Of a stretch of 64,000 bases of DNA, positions 36,903 through 44,456 are shown one piece after another; within the stretch, counting starts at the first letter, position 1; each line of letters begins with the position of its first letter. The notes below the pieces were generated by a model. It was not told the origin of the DNA and searched no databases. It worked only from the letters and a program-made list of their open reading frames with translations. Location: the NCBI GenBank assembly GCA_040398845.1, contig JBBATH010000014.1, positions 1-64,000 of the forward strand. Direction: 5' to 3'. A program made the translations under genes and the position numbers. Source of the stretch: WLND01 sp040398845. GTDB lineage: Bacteria > Actinomycetota > Actinomycetes > S36-B12.

Positions 36903-38666
36903 TCAGGTGGGTGCGACGGTCATTGACGCTATCCGTAGAAGGGCAGCGTTACCCGTGGGCTCTGCCTCCTGTAGCGGGACGAGCGCGAGTCGATCTGCGC
37001 GCTGACGTATTTCCTCGATGGGACCGGCCTCTGACGCAGCTCGCATCCGCAGAAAGGTTGACGTCGGATGCGCGGCTGCCACCGATCCGTTGACCACCCA
37101 GGCCCACGGATGGATCCCGGCGCGCTCGAGGTCAGCCTGCAGGATGCTCGCCTCGAGCACCGGAGTCTGCTCGGGTAGCGTCACGAGGACGACCTTCGTC
37201 AGGGTTGGGTCCTGCAGCATCATCATGGGCGTCTTGAAGTCAATCGTCGCGCCCATCTGACGGACCATGTCGCGGTGGTAGGAGCCGGCCGCATCGATCA
37301 GGAGCAGCGTGTGGCCAGTCGGTGCAGTGTCGACGATGACGAAGTCCTTGCGACCCTCCCGAATGACCGCTGAGAACTGCCGGAAGACCGCGACCTCCTC
37401 GGTACACGGTGAGAGCAGGTCCTCCGCGAGGTTCGCGCGGCCCGCATGGTCGAGGGTGGCACCCTTGGTCGCCATCACGTGGTCTCGGTACTCCTGAGTT
37501 GCCTGGAGAGGATCAATTCTGGTGACCCGAAGGTTGTCGATGCGACCGTCGAGGGTCTGCTCTAGGTGGGCTGCAGGGTCGGTGGTGGTCAGGTGGACCG
37601 GGTGGCCGCGTTCGGCCAGGGCGATGGCGATGGCGGCGGCGATGGTCGTCTTGCCGACCCCACCCTTGCCCATACACATCACTAGACCGTGTCCGTCAGC
37701 CTCGATTTCGTCGATCAGGTCGCAGAGCGGCCGATCCACGGCGTCGAGGTGAACCGTTGAGAGTCCGTCATATGCGAGGGCGTCGGAACTCAGGAGGGCG
37801 CGGAGGGAAGCCAGCCCCATCACGTTCATCGGCTTCAGGTCCAGCAGGTCTAATGGAAGGGCTGCCAGTGATGGCGGCAGGAAATCCAGGGTCTGCTGTT
37901 CGCGGAGCCGGACGGCGGCGGCAAGCGGCTCGTCGGTCACGTTCTCGGGAAGGACAGCGTTGATCACGACGTTGCTGGCGTGGATGCCGATGAGGTCAAG
38001 CTCGGCTTTCGTTCGGGCGATCTCGTTCACGGCACCAGCCTGGGCCCGCGCCACGAGGACCAATCGGGTCCTCTGGGGGTCCTGGAGTGCAGCCACGGCG
38101 CTGGCGTACGTTGTGCGCTGCTTGTCCAGACCCGCGAGTGGGCCGAGACACGATGCGTCGCCCTTGCCGGCGTCGAGGAACTCGCTCCAGTCCCCGGGCA
38201 ACTGGAGCAGCCGGATCGTGTGCCCGGTGGGTGCAGTGTCGAACACGACCTGGTCGTACCCGCTGATGAGGCTCTCATCGGTGAGCAATGCCGTGAACTC
38301 GTCGAACGAGGCCACCTCGGTAGTGCAGGATCCCGATAACTGCTCGGTGATGGATCCGATCTCGCGTTCTGGCAGGAGACCACGCACTGGGCCGATGATG
38401 CGCTCGCGGTACGCCTCCGCTGCGGCCTCCGGGTCAATTTCTAGAGCCGACAGCCCAGGGAGATCGGGGATAGCAGTGATGGTGTGGCCGATCTGGCAGT
38501 CGAACACCTGTCCCACGTTGGATGCGGGATCGGTGCTCACCAGGAGGACCCTCTTGCCCTGGTCGGCCAGATGCACGGCGGTCGCGCACGCGATCGAGGT
38601 CTTGCCGACCCCACCCTTGCCGGTGAAGAACAGGAACCGGGGCGGGTCCGTCAGGAACCGGTACAT
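36903..38666 (-). CDS. arsA: Arsenite-transporting ATPase ArsA
   Basis: This 587-aa ATPase has two homologous halves, each with a P-loop: FFTGKGGVGKTS (residues about 13-24) and MCMGKGGVGKTT in the second half. The three As(III)/Sb(III)-binding cysteines of the R773 enzyme are conserved: C114 (SGSCTTEV), C173 (ASCLGPLAG) and one in LSPCTEEVAVF. DTAPTGHTIRLLQLPG and DTAPTGHTLLLIDAAG are the linker signatures. ATG 38666 matches the family N-terminus and lies 1 nt after the arsD stop. ArsA normally energises an ArsB pump, but no arsB or acr3 is present in the window. Confidence 0.95.
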   Translation of the reverse strand: MYRFLTDPPRFLFFTGKGGVGKTSIACATAVHLADQGKRVLLVSTDPASNVGQVFDCQIGHTITAIPDLPGLSALEIDPEAAAEAYRERIIGPVRGLLPEREIGSITEQLSGSCTTEVASFDEFTALLTDESLISGYDQVVFDTAPTGHTIRLLQLPGDWSEFLDAGKGDASCLGPLAGLDKQRTTYASAVAALQDPQRTRLVLVARAQAGAVNEIARTKAELDLIGIHASNVVINAVLPENVTDEPLAAAVRLREQQTLDFLPPSLAALPLDLLDLKPMNVMGLASLRALLSSDALAYDGLSTVHLDAVDRPLCDLIDEIEADGHGLVMCMGKGGVGKTTIAAAIAIALAERGHPVHLTTTDPAAHLEQTLDGRIDNLRVTRIDPLQATQEYRDHVMATKGATLDHAGRANLAEDLLSPCTEEVAVFRQFSAVIREGRKDFVIVDTAPTGHTLLLIDAAGSYHRDMVRQMGATIDFKTPMMMLQDPTLTKVVLVTLPEQTPVLEASILQADLERAGIHPWAWVVNGSVAAAHPTSTFLRMRAASEAGPIEEIRQRADRLALVPLQEAEPTGNAALLRIASMTVAPT

Positions 38667-38667
38667 G

Positions 38668-39066
38668 TCAGCAGCAGCCGGATGGGCCGCAGGCGGAGTC
38701 GGCATCGGATGTCTCGTCCGCGACCTGCAGCAGGGTGGCGCCGACGGGCACCGGCACTTCCGTCTGAAGGCCTGCGAAGCGGGCCAGTTGGTCGCGGCGG
38801 GGGTAGGCGCCGGTCATCACCGTGACGCCATCCACAGTGGTGAGGGGCAAGCCCTCGGAGCCGGCGACATTCAGGAAGGCCCGGACACTTTCATTGCTGG
38901 CGAATGCCATGGGATCGTTGGCGAGGTTGTGACGGGTGATGTCGGCCCCCTGATCGGCCAGGGCGGTGAGGTCGGCCGTGAACGTTACGAGCGACTGGTC
39001 GACATCCTCTCCGCAAACGCCGGTGTTACAGCAGAGGGCGGGCTCGTAGACGCGGACGACGGGCAT
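38668..39066 (-). CDS. arsD: Arsenical metallochaperone ArsD
   Basis: This 132-aa protein carries arsenite to ArsA. The essential Cys12, Cys13 and Cys18 are in PALCCNTGVCGEDVDQ. ITRHNLANDPMAFASN, GLPLTTVDG and PRRDQLARFAG are family blocks, and a C-terminal cysteine pair (CGPSGCC) remains. ATG 39066 has AAGGAG 6 nt upstream. The same frame is open for a further 55 codons upstream, encoding an arsM-like N-terminus, so a 187-aa fusion is also possible. It is translationally close to arsA. Confidence 0.93.
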   Translation of the reverse strand: MPVVRVYEPALCCNTGVCGEDVDQSLVTFTADLTALADQGADITRHNLANDPMAFASNESVRAFLNVAGSEGLPLTTVDGVTVMTGAYPRRDQLARFAGLQTEVPVPVGATLLQVADETSDADSACGPSGCC

Positions 39067-39231
39067 GTGGGTCTCCTTGGGTGCGGTGGTTCGTGGCTTG
39101 GTGGCGCGGAGGTCGAGGCCCACAGGGATCTGGGCGGAGTCGAGCGGACTGCAGCACGAGGCTGACGTCGTGGCAGCGGCGTACCGCTCGCGGACGGCCG
39201 TGCGGATGTCGGTGTCGTCGTGGATCGTCAT
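39067..39231 (-). pseudogene. arsM-derived N-terminal fragment in frame with arsD
   Basis: These 55 codons have an ATG at 39231 that overlaps the arsR stop (ATGA). The product contains DIRTAVRERYAAATTSASCC, the typical start of arsenite S-adenosylmethyltransferases (ArsM), where a helix with VRExY precedes a Ser-Cys-Cys. No methyltransferase domain follows; after about 25 linker residues the frame enters ArsD. It is probably the remnant of an arsM gene deleted down to its N-terminus and joined to arsD. It may still be translated as an ArsD leader. Confidence 0.6.
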
Positions 39232-39554
39232 GGTCGGCCCTTCGGTGCACAGGAGGGTGTCGCGAGGTCGGATAGCAGCGCGATCGGCTCGGCGATCGCG
39301 TCGCAGCAGAGCGAGTAGACGTTGCTCCGGCCGACGGCGGTGGAGGTGACCAACCCGGTCTCACGCAAGGTCTTGAGGTGATGGCTAACCAAGGGCTGCG
39401 ACATTCCCGAGACCTCGGCCAGTTCGGTGACCGTAGATTCCTTGTCGGTGATCGCCAGGAGCAGCGCGAGACGATTCTCGTCAGACAGTGCCTTGAGGAT
39501 GGGGGCGATTTCCCGGGCACGATGCGCCGGGGACGCCACTGCACGGGTTGCCAT
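39228..39554 (-). CDS. arsR: ArsR-family arsenic-responsive repressor
   Basis: This 108-aa winged-helix repressor has LKALSDENRLALLLAI, VTELAEVSGMSQPLVSHHLKTLRETGLV and RSNVYSL. A Cys pair (C83, C84, in SLCCDA) directly after the wing and C102 (PSCAP) are candidate As(III) ligands, similar in layout to the C-terminal site of Acidithiobacillus ArsR. It heads arsR-(arsM')arsD-arsA, all joined by short overlaps. The AT-rich dyad at 39570-39585 upstream is a likely operator. Confidence 0.93.
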   Translation of the reverse strand: MATRAVASPAHRAREIAPILKALSDENRLALLLAITDKESTVTELAEVSGMSQPLVSHHLKTLRETGLVTSTAVGRSNVYSLCCDAIAEPIALLSDLATPSCAPKGRP

Positions 39555-39569
39555 GCAGTGACCATATGA

Positions 39570-39585
39570 ATAAGTAGATGTTTAT
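39570..39585. promoter_or_regulatory. AT-rich dyad upstream of arsR, candidate operator
   Basis: ATAA (39570-39573) and TTAT (39582-39585) form an inverted repeat with 8-bp spacing in an unusually AT-rich stretch, 16 bp upstream of the arsR start. ArsR/SmtB repressors bind such imperfect AT-rich dyads. Inferred from position. Confidence 0.42.
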
Positions 39586-39679
39586 GTCAACAGTGTCGGT
39601 TTATGCAGATGTCAGTGACCGGACAACGGAAGCGCTTCGCATCCCGTGCGGACATGACATCGCTTACTGGACGAACTCC

Positions 39680-40090
39680 TCAGATCTCAGCGGGCAGGAG
39701 CTCGCTGATGAGCACCTCAACGCGACGCCGAATCTCGTCGCGAATGGGGCGTACGGAGTCGACGCCCTGGCCGGCTGGGTCGTCTAGGACCCAGTCCTCG
39801 TATCGCTTGCCCGGGTAGTACTTGCACGTGTCGCCGCACCCCATCGTGATGACGACGTCTGAGTCTTGGACGGCCGCGTCGGTGAGGATCTTGGGCTGCT
39901 CGGCGCTCATGTCGATGCCCTCTTCGAGCATTGCGGCGACGGCTGCGGGGTTGACCTGGTCGGCGGGAACTGATCCTGCGGAGCGCACATCGATGCGGCC
40001 CTGGCCAAGGTGCTGGAGGTAGGCGGCTGCCATCTGCGAGCGGCCAGCGTTGTGGATGCAGACGAACAGCACGGAGGGCTTCTCGGTCAT
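39680..40090 (-). CDS. arsC: Arsenate reductase ArsC (low-molecular-weight phosphatase type)
   Basis: This 136-aa enzyme reduces arsenate to arsenite. The CX5R loop is VCIHNAGRSQMAAAYL, then SAGSVPADQVNPAAVAAMLEEGID, and VVITMGCGDTCKYYPGKRYEDW with two further cysteines, and DDPAGQGVDSVRPIRDEI. These motifs resemble the mycothiol-dependent arsenate reductases of actinobacteria. It follows the aquaglyceroporin gene by 25 bp on the same strand, so arsenite produced could leave through that channel. Confidence 0.9.
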   Translation of the reverse strand: MTEKPSVLFVCIHNAGRSQMAAAYLQHLGQGRIDVRSAGSVPADQVNPAAVAAMLEEGIDMSAEQPKILTDAAVQDSDVVITMGCGDTCKYYPGKRYEDWVLDDPAGQGVDSVRPIRDEIRRRVEVLISELLPAEI

Positions 40091-40115
40091 TGGGGGCCTC
40101 TTTCTCGTGGGGCGG

Positions 40116-40838
40116 TCATGGGTTATGCGGTCCGTGGTGGATGGGTCCGGGCAGGTCGAGCGGCTCGGGGATGACTCCGCGTCTTGGGTAGAAGAATTCG
40201 GTGAGTAGGGCGCCGATCGTTGCCCCGATGATCTGGAAGACGATGAACATGGGGACGGATGCAGGAGCGATACCCGCGAAGGTGTCGGTCAGGGATCGGC
40301 CGATGGTGACGGCGGGGTTGGCGAACGATGTCGAGGAGGTGAAGAAGTAGGCGGCGCCGATCCACGCCGGCACCAATACCGGCCCGAGGTTGCCGTGGCC
40401 AGTGCGCGTGAGGGCGCCGATGATCAACAGGAGTCCGGCGGTGGCCACCACTTCGCCGAGCCAGATGTTCCCGCCTGTCCGCAGCTGCGTGGACGCGGTG
40501 ATCGGGGGGAGTGCGAACATGAGGTTCGCCAGAATGGCTCCCGCGCAGGCGCCGGCAATCTGTGCGGCGATGTATAGGAATCCTTCGCCCAACGGAATTT
40601 CACGACGCACCATTTCGACGCCTGAAACGACTGGGTTGAATTGCGCCCCGGAGATGGGGCCGATGGCCCAGATGAGGACACCGAGTGCGGCGACTGTCGC
40701 AAGCGCGTTTATGAGCAGGGTGACAGCGAGGTTGTCGCTGAGCAGGGTGCCCATGATTCCCGAGCCCACGACCGTCGCTACGAGCAAGCAGGTGCCGAGA
40801 AACTCGCCACTCGCGCGGCGCAGGAGGGTGTGAGCCAT
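40116..40838 (-). CDS. Aquaglyceroporin-family channel (AqpS-like)
   Basis: This 240-aa MIP-family channel has six membrane helices. The first half-helix motif is FNPVVSG, where NPV replaces the usual NPA; the second is FANPAVTIGRSLTDTFAGI with intact NPA and the selectivity-filter arginine. Aquaglyceroporins conduct arsenite as As(OH)3, and in some ars operons AqpS replaces ArsB. Its position beside arsC supports an arsenite-exit role. It is divergent from the ArsR-ArsC fusion across 43 bp. Confidence 0.85.
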   Translation of the reverse strand: MAHTLLRRASGEFLGTCLLVATVVGSGIMGTLLSDNLAVTLLINALATVAALGVLIWAIGPISGAQFNPVVSGVEMVRREIPLGEGFLYIAAQIAGACAGAILANLMFALPPITASTQLRTGGNIWLGEVVATAGLLLIIGALTRTGHGNLGPVLVPAWIGAAYFFTSSTSFANPAVTIGRSLTDTFAGIAPASVPMFIVFQIIGATIGALLTEFFYPRRGVIPEPLDLPGPIHHGPHNP

Positions 40839-40881
40839 CGATTGTCTCCCGTTTCACTTGACAAGCCCTCATTGTTCAGTG

Positions 40882-41625
40882 ATGGTTGAGTCAATGAACG
40901 TTGAATCGAATCCTACCGCATGGGTGGAGCGCCGTGAGCGCCGGGCCCGGGCGTTGGCAGCCTTGGGTGATCCGACCCGCCTCGGTGCCATGGACCTGCT
41001 TGCAGTCCAGGATTTGTCCCCTGACGCCTTGTCCGCCGCGCTCGAGGTGCCGGGAAATCTGTTGGCTCACCACCTCAAGGTGCTGGAGACAGCCGGCCTC
41101 GTCCGGCGCGTGCAGTCCAAGAACGACAGGCGTCGCACCTACGTCCACGCCGTAGCGGATGGCATGGCCGGTCTTCTCCCAGAACCAGGGTTCCTTGAGG
41201 CCCCTCGCGTGCTGTTCGTGTGCACCCACAATTCCGCACGGTCCGTTCTGGCAGAAGCACTTTGGCGCGAAGCAAGCGACGTCCCTAGTGCCTCGGCCGG
41301 CACGCACCCCGCGGGCAGGATCAACCCAGGAGCCCTCCAGGCTGCCAGCCGCCTCGGCCTGCGCCTCGAGGAGCGTCCCCCGCAGCGCATCGTGGACGTT
41401 CTTCGCACGGACGACGTGGTTGTGTCGGTCTGCGATGCCGTCAACGAGGAGCTCACTGCGTTGGGCAACATCCGGATGCACTGGTCCATCCCCGACCCGG
41501 CTGCAACTGGCACCCCCGTGGCATTCGACGCAGTCGTTGAGGAACTGCGCGAACGGGTCAGTCAACTGGCTCCACGCGTGCGTTACCGCCGAAGCAGAAT
41601 CTCATCCAGAAGGGCAAGCCGATGA
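40882..41625 (+). CDS. ArsR-ArsC fusion (winged-helix regulator plus arsenate reductase domain)
   Basis: This 247-aa protein has an ArsR-type winged helix (about residues 15-95: LAALGDPTRLGAMDLLAV, ALEVPGNLLAHHLKVLETAGLV, RRTYVHAV) joined to a low-molecular-weight phosphatase/arsenate reductase domain (about 105-230: VLFVCTHNSARSVLAEALW, SAGTHPAGRINPGA). The only cysteines are C114 in the CX5R loop and C184, both in the catalytic domain. ATG 40882 is called; ATG 40894 is equally possible and would free an intergenic dyad. It overlaps the next arsC by ATGA. Confidence 0.88.
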   Translation: MVESMNVESNPTAWVERRERRARALAALGDPTRLGAMDLLAVQDLSPDALSAALEVPGNLLAHHLKVLETAGLVRRVQSKNDRRRTYVHAVADGMAGLLPEPGFLEAPRVLFVCTHNSARSVLAEALWREASDVPSASAGTHPAGRINPGALQAASRLGLRLEERPPQRIVDVLRTDDVVVSVCDAVNEELTALGNIRMHWSIPDPAATGTPVAFDAVVEELRERVSQLAPRVRYRRSRISSRRASR

Positions 41626-42272
41626 CCTCCAGCCACTACCGCGACGACATTCCCGAACTCCATGCGAGCACCCTGCGCTCGTCCTCCCTCGTACTCCAGA
41701 AGAACTTCGACGGCGTCTTCAGCGCCGAAACCATCGAGGGCTTCCTGCTCACCTCGTACGACGAGTTCGCGGGGCGACTGAACAACGTCACGTACCTCCC
41801 GATGTTCGCCGAAAGGTTCGCCCGTGAACGACTCACGGCGCTTGCTCGAGTCGAGGGCAAGAGCGACGACCAGCGTCCCGTGGTGCTGTTCCTGTGCACT
41901 CACAATGCCGGTCGATCCCAGATGGCCCTCGGCTTCTTCAAGGAACTTGCGGGGGACAATGCCATCGCCTGGTCCGGAGGATCAGAGCCCGGCAATGCCG
42001 TGAACCCCGCTGCTGTGGCGGCGATGGCAGAGGTTGGAATCGACATCTCCAGCGAATTCCCGAAGCCCTGGACAGATGAGATTGTGCGCGCCGCCGACGT
42101 CGTCATCACCATGGGTTGTGGCGACGTCTGCCCGATCTTCCCCGGCAAGCGTTACGAGGACTGGCAGGTCTCGGACCCTGCAGGCCACAGCGTCGACGAT
42201 GTCCGGCCCATCCGTGACGACATCAACCGCCGCGTGGTTGAGCTTCTCAACGTACTGAATGTCGCCGTCTAG
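41622..42272 (+). CDS. arsC: Arsenate reductase with N-terminal three-helix domain
   Basis: This 216-aa protein has an N-terminal helical domain (about residues 15-75: LRSSSLVLQKNFDGVFSAETIEGFLLTSYDEFAGR) seen in actinobacterial phosphatase-like arsenate reductases, followed by the catalytic domain with FLCTHNAGRSQMALGFF, SGGSEPGNAVNPAAVAAM, VVITMGCGDVCPIFPGKRYEDW and DPAGHSVDDVRPIRDDI. Its catalytic domain resembles the other arsC (39680-40090) closely. It is co-translated with the ArsR-ArsC fusion. The three-helix domain may mediate dimerisation or thiol-partner binding. Confidence 0.9.
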   Translation: MTSSHYRDDIPELHASTLRSSSLVLQKNFDGVFSAETIEGFLLTSYDEFAGRLNNVTYLPMFAERFARERLTALARVEGKSDDQRPVVLFLCTHNAGRSQMALGFFKELAGDNAIAWSGGSEPGNAVNPAAVAAMAEVGIDISSEFPKPWTDEIVRAADVVITMGCGDVCPIFPGKRYEDWQVSDPAGHSVDDVRPIRDDINRRVVELLNVLNVAV

Positions 42273-42509
42273 AGGCTGTCGCGGATCGGGCGCTCGACCG
42301 GATCCTTTCGGCCTGCACGCCGGTCGATGAGCGGGCGAAGTCCATCGAACTCGCGCAGAGCCGGTGCCCTTGCCACGACGGGAGCCCGGGACCACCCATG
42401 AAGATTTGATGAAGGTCGAGCGGGAGTACTGTGCGCAGGATCGCCTTCGTGCCGTAATGAGCGTTGGTTTGTGGCGCCCTGGTAGGCGATGGCTGCGGGA
42501 GGTGTCGAG

Positions 42510-43208
42510 GTGATTGCTGGGCTGCGCGTCCTCGTCGTGGATGACGAGGTCCCGCTCACCGGAGTGGTGAGCAGCTACCTGATGCGTGAGGGCTTTGACG
42601 TGTCTGTCGCCCACTCGGGGCCGGACGCAGTTGAGTCGGCCCGCGAACTCGCACCCGTCCTCATCCTGCTCGACATCATGCTCCCCGGGTTCGACGGCAT
42701 CGAGGCCTGCCGCAGGATTCGGCAGTTCTCAGATGCCTACATCATCATGCTCACGGCCCGCGACGAGGAGGTCGACAAGGTCGTCGGGCTGTCGATGGGG
42801 GCGGACGACTACCTCGTAAAGCCGTTCTCTCCGAGGGAGCTCATCGCACGGGTCCGGGCCATGCTGCGCCGGCCACGCGTGTCCTCGACGGACGGTCTCT
42901 CGGCTGCGCAGATCGAGGTGGGTGGACTCTGCCTCGACGCGGAGGCGCGGACCCTCCACGTCGACGGACGCCCCATCGAGGTGACGAGGACTGAGTTCGA
43001 CCTGCTGGCGGTCATGGCATCGCGGCCTCGGGCGGCGCTGACGCGACGGCAGCTCATCGAGGCCGTGTGGGGCCCAGGATGGTTCGGGGACGAGCACGTC
43101 GTCGACGTGCACATCGGGCACCTGCGAATGAAACTCGGCGACGATGCGTCCGAGCCGAGGTTTATCCGCACCGTTCGCGGAGTCGGCTACGGGATGGGGC
43201 CGGGATGA
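42510..43208 (+). CDS. OmpR-family response regulator
   Basis: This 232-aa regulator has a receiver domain with VLVVDDEVPLTGV, the phospho-acceptor Asp in LLDIMLPGFDG and Lys in DYLVKPFSPREL, then a winged-helix effector domain (LDAEARTLHVDGRPIEVTRTEFDLL, RRQLIEAVWG, VDVHIGHLRMKLGDD, IRTVRGVGYGMG). GTG 42510 follows GGGAGG at 7 nt; ATG 42489 is the longer option. It overlaps the histidine kinase by ATGA. The 237 bp upstream, back to arsC, hold no gene that I can support. Confidence 0.92.
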   Translation: MIAGLRVLVVDDEVPLTGVVSSYLMREGFDVSVAHSGPDAVESARELAPVLILLDIMLPGFDGIEACRRIRQFSDAYIIMLTARDEEVDKVVGLSMGADDYLVKPFSPRELIARVRAMLRRPRVSSTDGLSAAQIEVGGLCLDAEARTLHVDGRPIEVTRTEFDLLAVMASRPRAALTRRQLIEAVWGPGWFGDEHVVDVHIGHLRMKLGDDASEPRFIRTVRGVGYGMGPG

Positions 43209-44320
43209 GTCGGCGAATGACGACTCGGCGGGCACCGAGGCTCGCTACCAAACTCATGATCGCCCAAGCGGTCGTTGTGAGCGTCGGCGCCTTCACGCTC
43301 GTGGTAGCTGCGGCGCTCGTGGCGCCCAGTCTCTTCCACGAGCACCTGATGCAGGGGGGAGTCGAGGATCCGGAGGTCACGATGCACGCTGAAGAGGCGT
43401 TCGCATCCTCCCTTGCTATCGCGGGCGCGATAGCGGCTATCACCTCGCTCATTGCTGCAGGGCTCGTCTCCTGGTTCATTGTGCGACGCGTTGCGCGCCC
43501 GGTGGAGGAACTCGCCCACTCAGCTGAGGCGGTCGCGGCTGGTCATTATGAGGTGAGCGTTCCCTCGGTCACGTTCAGCGCAGAATTCGTCCAGCTTTCC
43601 GGCTCATTCGCCCACATGTCCCAGCGGCTCGCGGAGACCGAGACTACGAGGACCCGGTTGTTCGCGGACCTCGCGCATGAGCTTCGAACGCCGTTGGCCA
43701 CGCTCGAGGCCTATATCGACGGGATGGAGGACGAGGTTCTCGCCCACGATGCGGCGTCCTGGGCGACGATGCGAGATCAGGTCGACCGGCTTCGCCGACT
43801 CGCGACCGACCTGCGCGAGGTTGCTGCCGCCGAGGAGCATGCACTCGGACTGACGCTGAGCCGGCTCGACGGGCGCGGCGTGGCGGAGGCCGCACTGTCA
43901 GCGGTCATGCCTCGGTTCCAAGCCAAGGGAGTGGCGCTCAGCCTTGACGCATGCCCCGAACCTGCGCGGATCCTTGGTGACGACATCAGGCTCCAGCAGG
44001 TTCTCGCGAACCTCCTAGACAATGCGCTTCGGCACACGCCGCCCGGGGGCGTGGTTGACGTCGCCGCGCTCGTGGCGGGTGAATGCTTCGAGATCCGCGT
44101 GCGTGATTCGGGGGAGGGGATCCCGGCTGACCAGCTGACCTCGGTGTTCGAGCGATTCCATCGCGTCGACCCATCCCGAATGAGCGGCGATGGCGGTGGC
44201 AGTGGTCTGGGTCTGACGATCGCTCGCGCGATCGTGAGTGACCATGGGGGTTCGCTGACTGCGGCGAGTAACGGCCCGGGGCGGGGAGCACTGCTGACGG
44301 TCATCATTCCCACCGTCTGA
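43205..44320 (+). CDS. Membrane sensor histidine kinase
   Basis: This 371-aa kinase has two transmembrane helices (about residues 17-38 and 68-90) around a short extracytoplasmic loop with two Glu/His-rich patches (SLFHEHLMQGG; VTMHAEEAF), then HAMP, the H-box FADLAHELRTPLATLEAY, the N-box LANLLDNALRHTP, DSGEGIP and GGGSGLGLTIA. The loop is too small for a folded sensor domain. It pairs with the upstream regulator through ATGA. Its stimulus is unknown; proximity to ars genes hints at metal or envelope stress. Confidence 0.92.
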   Translation: MSRRMTTRRAPRLATKLMIAQAVVVSVGAFTLVVAAALVAPSLFHEHLMQGGVEDPEVTMHAEEAFASSLAIAGAIAAITSLIAAGLVSWFIVRRVARPVEELAHSAEAVAAGHYEVSVPSVTFSAEFVQLSGSFAHMSQRLAETETTRTRLFADLAHELRTPLATLEAYIDGMEDEVLAHDAASWATMRDQVDRLRRLATDLREVAAAEEHALGLTLSRLDGRGVAEAALSAVMPRFQAKGVALSLDACPEPARILGDDIRLQQVLANLLDNALRHTPPGGVVDVAALVAGECFEIRVRDSGEGIPADQLTSVFERFHRVDPSRMSGDGGGSGLGLTIARAIVSDHGGSLTAASNGPGRGALLTVIIPTV

Positions 44321-44456
44321 CTCGGTCGGGGCCTGCGTCGGCAGGTGAACGTGTTATCCCCACAGCACTCACGTGCGGGCGGCATCCACAGGCTCGCTGG
44401 TCGAGGTGGCCTAAGTCGGTGCGAAAGCGGGAGGTTGTGCCGCAGGGGGTGAGGAC

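Noticed and set aside
38667..38705. Upstream ATG (38705) for arsA
   Set aside because: It would overlap arsD by 38 bp; ATG 38666 gives the standard ArsA N-terminus and length.
42273..42509. Minus-strand frame of 96 aa between arsC and the response regulator
   Set aside because: No ribosome-binding site, no recognised domain, and it overlaps the start of the regulator; treated as non-coding.
44354..44390. Two DnaA-box-like 9-mers (TTATCCCCA, GCATCCACA)
   Set aside because: Each has two mismatches to the consensus and there is no dnaA/dnaN context, so an origin is not supported.
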